Source: Gammaproteobacteria bacterium
GTDB lineage: Bacteria > Pseudomonadota > Gammaproteobacteria > Pseudomonadales > Pseudohongiellaceae
Assembly (NCBI GenBank): GCA_016764875.1
Contig: JAESQX010000117.1
Coordinates: forward strand, 1-58,016
Length of the DNA stretch: 58,016 nt
Direction: 5' to 3'
Shown: positions 20,772 through 32,363 of the stretch, one piece after another
How the letters are laid out: every line of letters begins with the position of its first letter
How positions within the stretch are numbered: the stretch's first letter is position 1
Program-made: the position numbers and the translations under genes
The notes under the pieces: model-generated
Seen by the model: only the letters and a program-made list of their open reading frames with translations
Database searches by the model: none
Told to the model about the DNA's origin: nothing

Positions 20772-21011
20772 TTGAATTCTGAATTGATTAAACAGTTACT
20801 TGATGTCGACCTTCCCCAGTGTGAAATTACCGTCGAGGGCGGTGACGGGAAGTATCTTGTCACCGTTGCAGGGAATGTTTTTGAAGGGTTAAATGCTGTG
20901 AAACGACAGCAGAAGATCTATCAGATCCTCAGCGAACATATCTCCAGTGGAGCCATCCACGCTATTACCATGCGGCTGTTTACAGTCGATGAATTTAATG
21001 CAACCACCTGA
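20772..21011 (+). CDS. ibaG: BolA-family protein IbaG
   Basis: 79 aa BolA-like (VFEGLNAVKRQQKIYQILSEHISSGAIHAITMRLFT); TTG start; directly upstream of murA. Confidence 0.9.
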   Translation: MNSELIKQLLDVDLPQCEITVEGGDGKYLVTVAGNVFEGLNAVKRQQKIYQILSEHISSGAIHAITMRLFTVDEFNATT

Positions 21012-22304
<1,293 letters not shown>

Positions 22305-22333
22305 CATCCATTTCAACAACCAAGAAAAAAATT

Positions 22334-22987
22334 ATGAGCCAATCCAGCCTGGTAATAGCCCTGACCAAGGGGCGAATCCTTGACGAAGTGCTGCCCCTGT
22401 TCGAGCGAGCCGGGATCGTACCCAGTGAAGATATTAACAGCAGCCGTAAGTTGATATTTGCCACTAATCTGGAAAACGTCAAGCTGATGGTAATACGCGG
22501 TACCGATGTGCCTACCTATGTTCAGTTTGGTAGCGCCGATATGGGAGTAGTGGGCAAGGACCTGCTTATGGAATATGGCGGGGAAGAATTTTATGAACCC
22601 CTTGACCTTAAGCTGGCGCAGTGCAGATTGATGACAGCAGCACCTGTAGGGGTTGATTTAAGCAGCGGCGCACAAACCGGCAGTCGGCTGAGAATCGCCA
22701 GCAAATTTGTGAATATAACCAGACGATATTTCGCTGAGCAGGGAAGGCAGATTGAACTCATCAAGCTGAACGGCGCCCTTGAACTGGCACCTTCTATGGG
22801 GCTTGCAGATGCTATTGTGGACATCGTAGACAGCGGTAAAACGCTTAAGGCAAATGGTCTTCAACCTCTGGATCTCATCGCCGAAGTCAGCTCAAGAGTG
22901 ATAGTAAACAAGGCCTCGCTGAAAATTAAGAACAGCGCCATCAGGGAGATTTTAGGTAAATTAAAATCTGCAGTGGATGCAGGTTAA
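22334..22987 (+). CDS. hisG: ATP phosphoribosyltransferase, short form (HisG_S)
   Basis: 217 aa; ALTKGRILDEVLPLFERAG; LNGALELAPSMGLADAIVDIVDSGKTLKANGL; no C-terminal regulatory domain. Confidence 0.96.
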   Translation: MSQSSLVIALTKGRILDEVLPLFERAGIVPSEDINSSRKLIFATNLENVKLMVIRGTDVPTYVQFGSADMGVVGKDLLMEYGGEEFYEPLDLKLAQCRLMTAAPVGVDLSSGAQTGSRLRIASKFVNITRRYFAEQGRQIELIKLNGALELAPSMGLADAIVDIVDSGKTLKANGLQPLDLIAEVSSRVIVNKASLKIKNSAIREILGKLKSAVDAG

Positions 22988-23023
22988 TCCTGGGCGCGGA
23001 TTTAATTACTGAAAGTTACCATT

Positions 23024-24352
23024 ATGAGTAGTGCACCAATATCCATAAAATTTCTTGATGCATCAGATAAAAATTTCCATAGTGATCTTGAAAAAGCCCT
23101 AGCCAGGGATGCCCTGGTCACCAGCGAAGTGAAGAATTTGGTGGCTGGTATCCTGGGGGCGGTTCGCGAGCAGGGCGACGCCGCTGTTGTGGGCTACACC
23201 AATCGATTCGATAATCGTAACGTGAGCGGTATGGAAGAGTTGCTGGTGACCGGTGAGCAATTGGCCCGTGCCCTGGGTGCTATTGATCAGGTGGATGCGC
23301 GGGCGTTACACCATGCAGCGGAAAGAATTCGTGCATATCATGAAAAACAAAAGCAATCTTCCTGGCACTATGAAGAGGCAGATGGATCGGTTTACGGGCA
23401 GAAAATTACTCCCCTGACAAAAGCCGGCATTTATGTTCCCGGTGGTAAAGCCAACTACCCGTCTTCTATGCTGATGCTGGCAATTCCGGCACAAGTGGCG
23501 GGTGTTAAAGAAATAATTGCCACGGTACCTACTCCCTACCAGGAGCAGAATAATGACAGCAATCTGGTTTTTGCAGCGGCGGCCATGTCTGGAGTTAGCA
23601 AGGTATTCACCATTGGTGGCGCCCAGGCGATCGCGGCAATGGCCTATGGTACTGACACTGTTCCGAAGGTGGATAAAATAACCGGGCCGGGTAATATTTA
23701 TGTAACGGAAGCGAAAAAACAGGTATTCGGCGATGTGGGTATCGATATGTTGGCGGGGCCATCTGAGCTGACTATTATCTGTGATGGTGGAACGGATCCT
23801 GACTGGATTGCCATGGATCTCTTTTCACAGGCTGAGCACGATGAGAATGCCCAATCGATTTTGATTACACCTGATCGTCAGTTTATTGAAGCAGTTACTT
23901 CCAGTATCAATAGATTACTTCCGGGGATGGACCGGCAGGACATAATTCGCAGTTCACTTCAGGATCGTGGAATTCTGATCCAGGTGGAGGATCTTCGACA
24001 GGCCGCCCGGATCAGTAATCAAATTGCACCGGAACATCTTGAACTTTCTGTGGCTGATCCTGAGTCACTGGTTGATTCCATTGAGCATGCAGGGGCAATT
24101 TTTCTGGGTCGGAATACCGCGGAGGCGCTGGGGGATTATTGTGCAGGGCCAAGTCACGTGCTTCCTACTTCAGGTACCGCCCGTTTCTTTTCGGCGCTGG
24201 GGGTTTATGATTTTCAGAAACGCAGCTCCATTATTAACTGCTCCCGCGACGGTGCGGATAGAATGGCAGCTACCACTGCCACTCTTGCGCGAAAAGAATC
24301 CCTGCAGGCTCACGCTTTATCTGCTGAGTATCGCCTCAAGCAGAAAGGTTAG
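23024..24352 (+). CDS. hisD: Histidinol dehydrogenase
   Basis: VPGGKANYPSSMLM, GGAQAIAAMAYGT, ITGPGNIYVTEAKKQV, MLAGPSELTI, NQIAPEHLEL. Confidence 0.98.
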   Translation: MSSAPISIKFLDASDKNFHSDLEKALARDALVTSEVKNLVAGILGAVREQGDAAVVGYTNRFDNRNVSGMEELLVTGEQLARALGAIDQVDARALHHAAERIRAYHEKQKQSSWHYEEADGSVYGQKITPLTKAGIYVPGGKANYPSSMLMLAIPAQVAGVKEIIATVPTPYQEQNNDSNLVFAAAAMSGVSKVFTIGGAQAIAAMAYGTDTVPKVDKITGPGNIYVTEAKKQVFGDVGIDMLAGPSELTIICDGGTDPDWIAMDLFSQAEHDENAQSILITPDRQFIEAVTSSINRLLPGMDRQDIIRSSLQDRGILIQVEDLRQAARISNQIAPEHLELSVADPESLVDSIEHAGAIFLGRNTAEALGDYCAGPSHVLPTSGTARFFSALGVYDFQKRSSIINCSRDGADRMAATTATLARKESLQAHALSAEYRLKQKG

Positions 24353-24360
24353 CCAAAGAC

Positions 24361-24376
24361 TAATCAGAGGTTCCCT
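24361..24376 (-). repeat. Dispersed short motif, copy A (AGGGAACCTCTGATTA)
   Basis: Reverse strand reads TAAttcAGGGAACCTCTGATTAGTC, starting 3 nt after the degS stop. Confidence 0.5.
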
Positions 24377-24379
24377 GAA

Positions 24380-25507
24380 TTAAGGAGCGATGACCATCGC
24401 CTGACCGAATCCCAGGATAGTGGGTAAATTTATTCGCTGCCCTTCTCGATAGACTTGCACCATAACCTGATCACCGGGCTGCTTGTTCTGAAACTCCATC
24501 ATTATGGTTTCTTCATCTATAACAGGAGAATTTTCAACCTGGGTGATTACATCACCTGGCAAGATACCCGCCCGCTGGGCAGGACCACCGTTGTCGACGT
24601 TTTCAACCAGCATGCCGCGGATATCCGGAACGCCGAAGAACAGTTCACTCGTTTCCTGGTTTAATACTTCACCGGTGAGCACCCCCAGATAGCCTGGATT
24701 ATTGGCCACTGCCTCGGTGACCAGTTCTTCCATGATTCGCATTGCGGTGCTTACGGGTGTTGCAAAACCGATGCCTTCAAACCGGCCGGACTCCGAAAAA
24801 ATTGATGAGTTAATGCCAATTAAATTTCCATTCCTGTCTATTAGTGCACCGCCACTGTTCCCGGGGTTGATTGCCGCGTCGGTCTGGATCAGATAACCAC
24901 CTGAACCCTCTTTATTGTCGCCCAAGGCGCTGACTATCCCCTGTGAAACAGACTGCCCTATGTTTCTTGGGTAGCCAATGGCAAAAACCAGGTCACCCAC
25001 ATTCAAGGTATCATCATTGCCCACTGGGATAGGGGTCAGGTTGTCCATATTAATGTGAAGAATCGCCAGATCGTTGGCTTCATCATAAGCTACAACCGTG
25101 GCGGGGATGCTGCGCCCATCTTTAAGCGTTACTACGGTATCAAACATATTCAACAGGCTTTCCACCACATGGAGGTTGGTGAGAATAAAGCCTTCAGGGC
25201 TGATAATAACACCGGAGCCGAGGCTGGCTCGTTCGCCCAGGTAAAGGTTGATGCGGTCTGTTGAGGTTTGTTCGAAACTCTCAACGTTAACTGTCGTAGC
25301 GTTAATGCTGACCACGGCCGGTGCTGCTCGATTGATCGCATCGGGAAAGCTTAACTGTTGCGAAGTTTGAGGTGGAGGCGTTACCGGTAGTTCTCGAAAT
25401 TCACTGAGTTGTTGCAGTTGTTGATACTGTAGTAACACAATGGCAATCAATATCCCGGTGAAAACAGGCCAACGCACAAACTGGAGAAATCTTATAATTT
25501 GACCCAT
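24380..25507 (-). CDS. degS: DegS/AlgW-type periplasmic serine protease with PDZ domain
   Basis: N-terminal TM, GSGVIISPEGFILTNLHVV, NDLAILHI, NPGNSGGALID catalytic Ser, PDZ C-terminus. degS versus algW is a naming choice. Confidence 0.94.
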   Translation of the reverse strand: MGQIIRFLQFVRWPVFTGILIAIVLLQYQQLQQLSEFRELPVTPPPQTSQQLSFPDAINRAAPAVVSINATTVNVESFEQTSTDRINLYLGERASLGSGVIISPEGFILTNLHVVESLLNMFDTVVTLKDGRSIPATVVAYDEANDLAILHINMDNLTPIPVGNDDTLNVGDLVFAIGYPRNIGQSVSQGIVSALGDNKEGSGGYLIQTDAAINPGNSGGALIDRNGNLIGINSSIFSESGRFEGIGFATPVSTAMRIMEELVTEAVANNPGYLGVLTGEVLNQETSELFFGVPDIRGMLVENVDNGGPAQRAGILPGDVITQVENSPVIDEETIMMEFQNKQPGDQVMVQVYREGQRINLPTILGFGQAMVIAP

Positions 25508-25614
25508 CTTGTTTCTTCCATTACGTCGTGCGATATTCTGGCCGACGATTGCGTGAAGGCCTTGTCAACCAGCAATCATTTCATTAAATATACAGCGTCA
25601 AAGGAGTTGTTTCT

Positions 25615-26376
25615 ATGCCAGTCGCGCTTAAAAACATTGAATTGGAACTTGAATCTCTGTTGACGCCACATCAATTCAATGATTATTGCCCCAACGGGCT
25701 GCAAGTTGAGGGCTGCGACCAGGTACAAAAGCTGGTTACAGGTGTAACGGCCTGTAAAGCGTTGATAGATGAGGCTATCAAAATCAATGCAGACCTGATT
25801 TTGGTGCATCACGGTTATTTCTGGAGAGGCGAGGAACAATCTATAACGGGTATCAAACGGGCTCGAATTCAGTCGCTTCTGTTACATGACATAAGTCTTA
25901 TGGCTTATCACCTGCCGCTGGATGTTCACCCCACACTTGGCAACAACGCGCAACTGGGGAAGTTGCTGGAATTAGACATTACCGGGGATTTTGCCAACTA
26001 CAACGGACACAACATAGGCATGCTGGGCGAAACAGACAAACCCTATGAAGTCGAAGATTTCGGCAGGTTGCTGGCCAGTCGCTTGCAAAGAGAGCCATTG
26101 ATAATAGCCGGGGGTGATAGAAAAATATCCAGGGTTGCCTGGTGCACCGGTGCGGCACAGAACTATATTGAACAGGCTGTGTCAGCCGGAGTAGATGCCT
26201 ACATTACGGGAGAAATATCTGAATCTACTGTGCATATAGCACGGGAGAGTGGTATACATTTTTTCGCGGCCGGTCATCACGCGACGGAACGATACGGCGT
26301 GCAGGCGCTGGGCAGTTATCTTGCTGACAAGTTCAATCTGGATCACCGGTTCATTGATATTGATAACCCGGTTTAA
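25615..26376 (+). CDS. Nif3-like dinuclear metal center protein (YbgI family)
   Basis: DYCPNGLQVEG, HHGYFWRGEEQSITGIKRARIQSLL, AYITGEISESTVHIARE, AAGHHATERYGV. Confidence 0.94.
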   Translation: MPVALKNIELELESLLTPHQFNDYCPNGLQVEGCDQVQKLVTGVTACKALIDEAIKINADLILVHHGYFWRGEEQSITGIKRARIQSLLLHDISLMAYHLPLDVHPTLGNNAQLGKLLELDITGDFANYNGHNIGMLGETDKPYEVEDFGRLLASRLQREPLIIAGGDRKISRVAWCTGAAQNYIEQAVSAGVDAYITGEISESTVHIARESGIHFFAAGHHATERYGVQALGSYLADKFNLDHRFIDIDNPV

Positions 26377-26402
26377 CCGGGAAGCCAGAGAACCCGAACC
26401 TC

Positions 26403-28310
26403 CTAAATTATACCCTCTTCGCGCATTAACCTGGTCACCTGTTGCAAGCATTCGTCAATACTCAATTGAGATGTATCCAGGGCCAGGTTTGTAAATTCCG
26501 GTTCGTCATAGGGAAAAGACAGTCCTGGTATATCACCGGATTCACTTTCTTCAGCGGCGGCGTATAGTCCGCTGGGATCTCGTTGAATGCACACATCCAT
26601 TGGGGGGTTGAGGTAGATAATCAGGACGTTGTCCTTTCCGATCACACTGAGGGCGTGTTCACGGGAGTCCTTGTTGGGGGCAACAAAGGATGCGCAGCAT
26701 ATTAAACCGGAATCATTCAGAAACTTGGCTACATTGGCACTGCGACGTAAATTTTCGGCGCGGCCTTCCGCATCATGGGGCAAGCCTTTACTGATGCCGA
26801 GCCTCATGGTTTTGCCATCAAGTACTGTGCTGACTCGGCCCATATCAAACAGCTTTCTTTCCAGGCCATTGGCCAGGGTAGACTTCCCTGAACCGGAAAC
26901 GCCGATAAACATGATAGTGGCGGGACGTTGCCCGTATCGAGCGGCTAGCTCTTCCTTGGTTACATGAGCAAAACGGCTATGTCTTTCCGTAGACGGCTCA
27001 CGGGGGATATCCTCGCATTTAATCATGCCTGCGCCGACTGTTACATTTGTCAGGCGGTCAATAATGATGAAGCTGCCGGTGCCTCGATTTATATTGTAAC
27101 TGTCAAAGCAGACAACCTGATCCAGGGTCACCTGGCAAAGACCGATTTCATTTAATTCAAGCCCTGGCGCGGGGTGTTGCTCCATGGTGTTTACGTCGAC
27201 GCGATTTCTTATGGTGCTTACACGGCCACTTACCACTTTCGTATTGAGTTTGAAATCATAGAGTTTTCCAGGCAGTAAAGGCTGCTCGATCATCCACACT
27301 ATGGTGGCGTCGAAATTATCCCTCATGGTGGGCAAATTATCTGAATGGGCAATGATATCGCCGCGGCTGACATCAATCTCGTCTTCCAGGGTCAGCGTGA
27401 TTGCCATGCCTGCATGGGCCAGTTCCAACTCTTCATCGTAGGTAACGATTGACTTTATACGGCTGGATTTGCCAGAGGGAAGAGCGGTAACTTCATCACC
27501 TTTTCGTACCACGCCTGAGGCGAGGGTGCCACAGAATCCACGAAAGTTCAGGTTGGGACGATTTACATATTGCACAGGATAGCGAAGGTCCTTGAAATTC
27601 TTATCTGCCGCAATCTCAATATTTTCCAGGATAAACATGAGAGGGTCGCCTTCATACCAGGGCATAGCTTCGCTTTTGTTTACCACGTTATCGCCCTTCA
27701 GGGCAGACATGGGTAAAAATTGAATATCAGGGATTTCCAGCTTGTTCGCAAATACAAGGTAGTCTTGTCTGATTGTTTTGAAAACTTCTTCAGAGTAGTC
27801 CATCAGATCCATCTTGTTGATGGCAACAATCACATGTTTGATGCCCAGTAACGAAGCGATATAACTGTGCCGCTTGGTTTGAGTTTGCACACCGTTTCTG
27901 GCGTCAATGAGAATTATTGCCAGGTCACAGGTAGAGGCTCCTGTCGCCATATTACGAGTGTATTGTTCATGCCCAGGAGTGTCCGCAATGATAAATTTAC
28001 GTTTGGCGGTTGAAAAATAGCGGTAGGCGACATCGATAGTAATGCCCTGTTCCCTTTCTGCCTGCAGGCCGTCTACCAGCAATGCTAGATCCAGTTCATT
28101 GCCAAGGGTCCCGGACTTTACGCTGTCAGCTTTGATGGCAGCCAACTGGTCTTCATAAATCATTTTGGAGTCATGAAGCAGCCGACCGATCAGGGTACTC
28201 TTCCCGTCGTCCACACTGCCGCAGGTAATAAGCCGAAGCAGCTCTTTACGTTCGTGTTGTGCTAAATAGGCGTTGATGTCTGTGCTGATAAGTTCGGACT
28301 GATGTGACAT
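26403..28310 (-). CDS. cysNC: Bifunctional sulfate adenylyltransferase subunit 1/APS kinase
   Basis: N-terminal GTPase ([32 protein letters not shown]) fused to APS kinase ([35 protein letters not shown]). Confidence 0.97.
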   Translation of the reverse strand: MSHQSELISTDINAYLAQHERKELLRLITCGSVDDGKSTLIGRLLHDSKMIYEDQLAAIKADSVKSGTLGNELDLALLVDGLQAEREQGITIDVAYRYFSTAKRKFIIADTPGHEQYTRNMATGASTCDLAIILIDARNGVQTQTKRHSYIASLLGIKHVIVAINKMDLMDYSEEVFKTIRQDYLVFANKLEIPDIQFLPMSALKGDNVVNKSEAMPWYEGDPLMFILENIEIAADKNFKDLRYPVQYVNRPNLNFRGFCGTLASGVVRKGDEVTALPSGKSSRIKSIVTYDEELELAHAGMAITLTLEDEIDVSRGDIIAHSDNLPTMRDNFDATIVWMIEQPLLPGKLYDFKLNTKVVSGRVSTIRNRVDVNTMEQHPAPGLELNEIGLCQVTLDQVVCFDSYNINRGTGSFIIIDRLTNVTVGAGMIKCEDIPREPSTERHSRFAHVTKEELAARYGQRPATIMFIGVSGSGKSTLANGLERKLFDMGRVSTVLDGKTMRLGISKGLPHDAEGRAENLRRSANVAKFLNDSGLICCASFVAPNKDSREHALSVIGKDNVLIIYLNPPMDVCIQRDPSGLYAAAEESESGDIPGLSFPYDEPEFTNLALDTSQLSIDECLQQVTRLMREEGII

Positions 28311-28380
28311 GGGGTTACTGGATTTCCTTCATACTGATGTCAGCAACTCTTTATACGGTTACAGACATCCCTGTGATTGA

Positions 28381-29289
28381 CTAAAAATATCCCTTGCGCT
28401 TTTTCTCTTCCATTGACCCGGACGAATCGCTGTCGATCAACCGGCCTTGCCGTTCGGAGCTGGTGGTTAACAACATCTCCTGGATTATCTCAGGCAATGT
28501 TGTGGCGGTAGACTCTACGGCGCCCGTCAGTGGATAACACCCGAGCGTCCGAAATCGAACAGTTTTGATTTCAATCTGTTGATCGTCCTCAATTGGCATG
28601 CGATCGTCATCCACCAGAATGTCTACACCATGGATGTTTACTACAGGCCTGGGTTTGGCAAAATACAGGGGAACAATGTCTATATTGTTTAGGTAGATAT
28701 ACTGCCAGATATCCAGTTCCGTCCAGTTAGATAAAGGAAACACCCGGATGCTTTCACCTTGATTAACCTTGCAGTTGTAGATATTCCATAATTCAGGACG
28801 CTGGTTTTTAGGATCCCAACTATGGTTCTTGTCCCGAAATGAGAAAACCCGCTCTTTGGCCCGGGATTTTTCTTCATCGCGACGGCCACCACCGAATGCA
28901 GCATCAAATTTATATTTGTTCAGGGCCTGTTTAAGTGCCTGGGTTTTCATGACATCTGTATGTTTCTCACTTCCATGAGTAAACGGGCCAATGCCAGCTT
29001 CAACACCTTCGGTGTTTATATGAACAAGCAAATTGAGCCCCAGCTTTTCCATTTGCTGATCCCGGAACTCGATCATTTCCCGGAACTTCCAGGTGGTATC
29101 AACGTGCAGAAGAGGGAAAGGAAGTTTGCCCGGATAAAATGCTTTTAGTGCCAGGTGTAACATGACGGAAGAGTCTTTGCCGACGGAGTAAAGCATAACC
29201 GGCTTATCAAATTCGGCCGCGACTTCCCGCATGATATGAATGCTTTCAGCCTCAAGTTGCTTGAGGTGAGTTAGATTATACTCTGCCAT
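28381..29289 (-). CDS. cysD: Sulfate adenylyltransferase subunit 2
   Basis: [57 protein letters not shown]. Confidence 0.98.
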   Translation of the reverse strand: MAEYNLTHLKQLEAESIHIMREVAAEFDKPVMLYSVGKDSSVMLHLALKAFYPGKLPFPLLHVDTTWKFREMIEFRDQQMEKLGLNLLVHINTEGVEAGIGPFTHGSEKHTDVMKTQALKQALNKYKFDAAFGGGRRDEEKSRAKERVFSFRDKNHSWDPKNQRPELWNIYNCKVNQGESIRVFPLSNWTELDIWQYIYLNNIDIVPLYFAKPRPVVNIHGVDILVDDDRMPIEDDQQIEIKTVRFRTLGCYPLTGAVESTATTLPEIIQEMLLTTSSERQGRLIDSDSSGSMEEKKRKGYF

Positions 29290-29364
29290 GATAAGACTTT
29301 TTTATCCAAGTTTTTGGTGATAGTAAATGGCTGCAGGAAAAGCGTCAAAAGATTCGAGCTCAAG

Positions 29365-29814
29365 TCAGGTGGGAATATCATCACTGTTTCCGGATTTGGA
29401 TTTTTCCAGACCAAAGTCTTCGGCAAGAGCGCCCTTTTGATCAGACTTTTGTTTTGCCGCATAATCCTTTGGTGGGTTAAACCCGGACTCTTCCTCTGTG
29501 TTATCTTCAAATACAGTGCCAGAGCCAGCCGGCAGTAATTTGTCCGCCACCTCGCCCGTACATAGATCCTGTGCTCCCAGGGCCAGGTGCTGATAAACAT
29601 CCTTGTAGCTTTCGGTCATCTGCTGAACCAGCTCTGCTGTAGTATTGAAATGGTCGCTTACATCATCCTTGTATTGCTCATGCCTTTGTTCCAGAGATTT
29701 AACCTGGTTTTCCAATTCTTTGATACGTGACGGACTGCCATTCAGTCGACTGGAAAATGCAACTCCTGTTACAACACCAAGTGCCAGGCAACCTATTCCG
29801 ATTAACCATAACAT
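29365..29814 (-). CDS. zapG: ZapG/YhcB (DUF1043) family protein
   Basis: N-terminal TM then coiled coil and DHFNTTAELVQQMTESYKDVYQHLALGAQDLC; start at MLWLIGIGCLALG rather than 29862. Confidence 0.88.
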   Translation of the reverse strand: MLWLIGIGCLALGVVTGVAFSSRLNGSPSRIKELENQVKSLEQRHEQYKDDVSDHFNTTAELVQQMTESYKDVYQHLALGAQDLCTGEVADKLLPAGSGTVFEDNTEEESGFNPPKDYAAKQKSDQKGALAEDFGLEKSKSGNSDDIPT

Positions 29815-29971
29815 AGAATTCTGGACCTTTTGACCGTTACCAGATATGGCCAATCCCAACAATTATAAGGGCTGCGAGTATACCTGTTCCGCCAGCGTTT
29901 CGCCGTAAAAAGTTTTATCTTAGAATAAGCGACCCTGGCTTTTCCCCAGGGTATAAAAGGGTTGATTAACC

Positions 29972-31078
29972 ATGACACCAATACAACGATATCAGCAAGA
30001 TGTGGATGCAGGGCTATTATTCCCCGACCCGGCGCAAATGGCGGCGTTGCAATATCTCCATCAATTGCACGGTGAACTCGTTGCAAGGAGTCAAACGGCG
30101 CCTCCTGATATCAGGACCAGAATCAAACACTGGTTTAAAAAGCCAGAGCCTGTTTTTTTGCGTGGTGTGTATTTCTGGGGTGGGGTTGGCCGTGGCAAAA
30201 CCTTGTTAATGGATGTCTTTTACGACAGTTTGCCCGGTGAGGATAAACTTCGTACTCACTTCCATCGGTTTATGCAGAGTGTGCACAGGGAGTTGAATTT
30301 ACTTAAGGGCGAGAAGAACCCGTTAAAGTTAGTTGCCGCAAAAATCGCCGCTAATGCGCAAATAATATGTTTCGACGAGTTCTTTGTCTCAGACATTGGT
30401 GATGCCATGATTCTCGCCGGACTTCTGCAGAGTCTGTTTGAGGAAGGTGTTGTCATGGTTGCAACTTCTAATATTGAGCCGGCTAATCTGTACCATAATG
30501 GTTTGCAAAGAGATCGTTTCCTGCCGGCTATTGAATTACTTGAAACGCGTATGGAAGTGGTTGAGATTGCCGGTGGTGTTGATTATAGATTGCGCACCTT
30601 GAGTCAGGCAGAGCTTTATCACTGCCCGCTGGACAAGGCCGCTGAAGCAATGCTGCTTGAGAATTTTAAATGCCTGGCGCCGGACTTTGCTGAAGCCGTA
30701 CACTCTGCAGAGATCGACATCCTTGGCCGCCCCATCCAAAGTTGCTATTACTGCGATGATGTTATCTGGTTTGATTTCGAACAGTTGTGCGCAGGGCCTA
30801 GAAGCTCCTTTGACTACGTGGAAATTTCCAGAATTTACCACGCGTTGTTAATTGGTGGAATTACACAGCTGGATGACAGTCGTGAAGACCAGGTAAGGCG
30901 TTTCATCAGTCTGGTAGATGAGCTCTACGACCATAATGTTAAACTGATAATTTCAGCGGCGGTTCCATTGCCATCCCTATACGTTGGCACGGCACTGGGA
31001 TTTGAGTTCCAGAGGACTCTAAGTCGATTATTGGAAATGCAGTCTCATGATTACTTATCCAGGCCTCATCGGCCATAA
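29972..31078 (+). CDS. zapE: Cell division ATPase ZapE (AFG1 family)
   Basis: GVYFWGGVGRGKTLLMDVFYDSLP; ICFDEFFVSDIGDAMIL; VATSNIEPANLYHNGLQRDRFLPAI. Confidence 0.97.
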   Translation: MTPIQRYQQDVDAGLLFPDPAQMAALQYLHQLHGELVARSQTAPPDIRTRIKHWFKKPEPVFLRGVYFWGGVGRGKTLLMDVFYDSLPGEDKLRTHFHRFMQSVHRELNLLKGEKNPLKLVAAKIAANAQIICFDEFFVSDIGDAMILAGLLQSLFEEGVVMVATSNIEPANLYHNGLQRDRFLPAIELLETRMEVVEIAGGVDYRLRTLSQAELYHCPLDKAAEAMLLENFKCLAPDFAEAVHSAEIDILGRPIQSCYYCDDVIWFDFEQLCAGPRSSFDYVEISRIYHALLIGGITQLDDSREDQVRRFISLVDELYDHNVKLIISAAVPLPSLYVGTALGFEFQRTLSRLLEMQSHDYLSRPHRP

Positions 31079-31224
31079 AAGGGGGTTTGCAAGGTATTAT
31101 CTCAAGGTGCCGGAATTCGGGCATTGAGGCCTGAGAAATTGCCCGATTACGCTTGAAAATTTGATGGTGCTCCGGTAGTATTCGCGCTCCTTATACCCAC
31201 GCCCTAGAGACCAGGCAGAACAGA

Positions 31225-31653
31225 ATGAAGACATATAGTGCAAAACCGGGGCAAGTTGAGCAAAATTGGCTGTTAATTGATGCGGAAGGATTAACATTGG
31301 GCCGCATGGCTACAGCTATCTCGACTCGTTTGAAAGGAAAGCACAAACCCGAATACACCCCTCACGTTGATACCGGTGACTACATCGTTGTAATCAACGC
31401 AGAGAAAGTGCGGGTAACTGGCAATAAGGCAGCAGGCAAGATTTACTATTCTCATTCGGGTTATCCGGGGGGGCTGAAATCACTGCCTTTTGAAAAGCTA
31501 CAGGAAAAATCTCCGGAGAAAATCATAAAGCTGGCTGTTAAGGGAATGTTGCCCCGAACACCATTGGGCCGGGCGATGTTCAAAAAATTGAAGGTATACG
31601 CGGGCACCGATCATCCTCACGGTGCACAACAACCACAACCTATTAATCTTTAA
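31225..31653 (+). CDS. rplM: 50S ribosomal protein L13
   Basis: 142 aa; [57 protein letters not shown]. Confidence 0.99.
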   Translation: MKTYSAKPGQVEQNWLLIDAEGLTLGRMATAISTRLKGKHKPEYTPHVDTGDYIVVINAEKVRVTGNKAAGKIYYSHSGYPGGLKSLPFEKLQEKSPEKIIKLAVKGMLPRTPLGRAMFKKLKVYAGTDHPHGAQQPQPINL

Positions 31654-31671
31654 CGAGGTCTGAGACACGTT

Positions 31672-32064
31672 ATGGCAGCAACCCAATATTACGGTACTGG
31701 TCGACGCAAGACTTCGACCGCCAGGGTCTACCTCACGAGTGGAAGTGGCAACATTACGATTAACAAACGATCTCTGGATGGGTTTTTTGGTCGTGAAGTT
31801 GCTCGAATGATCGTGCGCCAACCGCTGGAACTGGTGGAGATGACCGATAAGTTTGATATAAAAGTTTCAGTTAAAGGTGGCGGTAGTTTCGGGCAGGCGG
31901 GAGCAATACGACACGGTATCACCCGGGCGCTGATGGAGTATGATGAAGAACTGCGACCCACTTTGAGAAAGGCCGGGTTTGTTACCAGAGATTCCAGGGC
32001 TGTAGAGCGAAAGAAGGTGGGGTTGCGGAAAGCACGCAAGAAGCCTCAATTTTCCAAGCGTTAA
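31672..32064 (+). CDS. rpsI: 30S ribosomal protein S9
   Basis: 130 aa; [17 protein letters not shown]-terminal [18 protein letters not shown]. Confidence 0.99.
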   Translation: MAATQYYGTGRRKTSTARVYLTSGSGNITINKRSLDGFFGREVARMIVRQPLELVEMTDKFDIKVSVKGGGSFGQAGAIRHGITRALMEYDEELRPTLRKAGFVTRDSRAVERKKVGLRKARKKPQFSKR

Positions 32065-32096
32065 CTTTTTTATTTTTTCAGTTTACTGGATTTCAA

Positions 32097-32130
32097 GCGC
32101 CGAATTCCTCGCCGGAAGAGGCGCTTTTTT
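32097..32130 (+). terminator. Intrinsic terminator of rplM-rpsI
   Basis: GCGCC/GGCGC outer stem with inner TTCC/GGAA and a trailing T6 run. Confidence 0.8.
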
Positions 32131-32363
32131 GTGAATAATCAAAGGTCCCTGGATGGAATTTGACAGGAAACAGACCTTACCAGAGTGGCATTTCCTGCTT
32201 GAAAAAAAGTCCAAAATTAACTACCATTCGTCCGGTTTTGCTTACCTGAAATTGAGCAACCAAATAACCAATTCCACACTTGGGCGTTGATCCAGATTGC
32301 GGCAAGTTCTGACAAGGTAAATGCTGCGAATTAGTCTAATAGCTCTGACAGGAGATTTATACG

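Noticed and set aside
26403-28310. CysN-CysC fusion as a novel architecture
   Set aside because: Bifunctional CysNC is well known in gammaproteobacteria; the altered DGKTMRLG motif also appears in remembered CysNC relatives.
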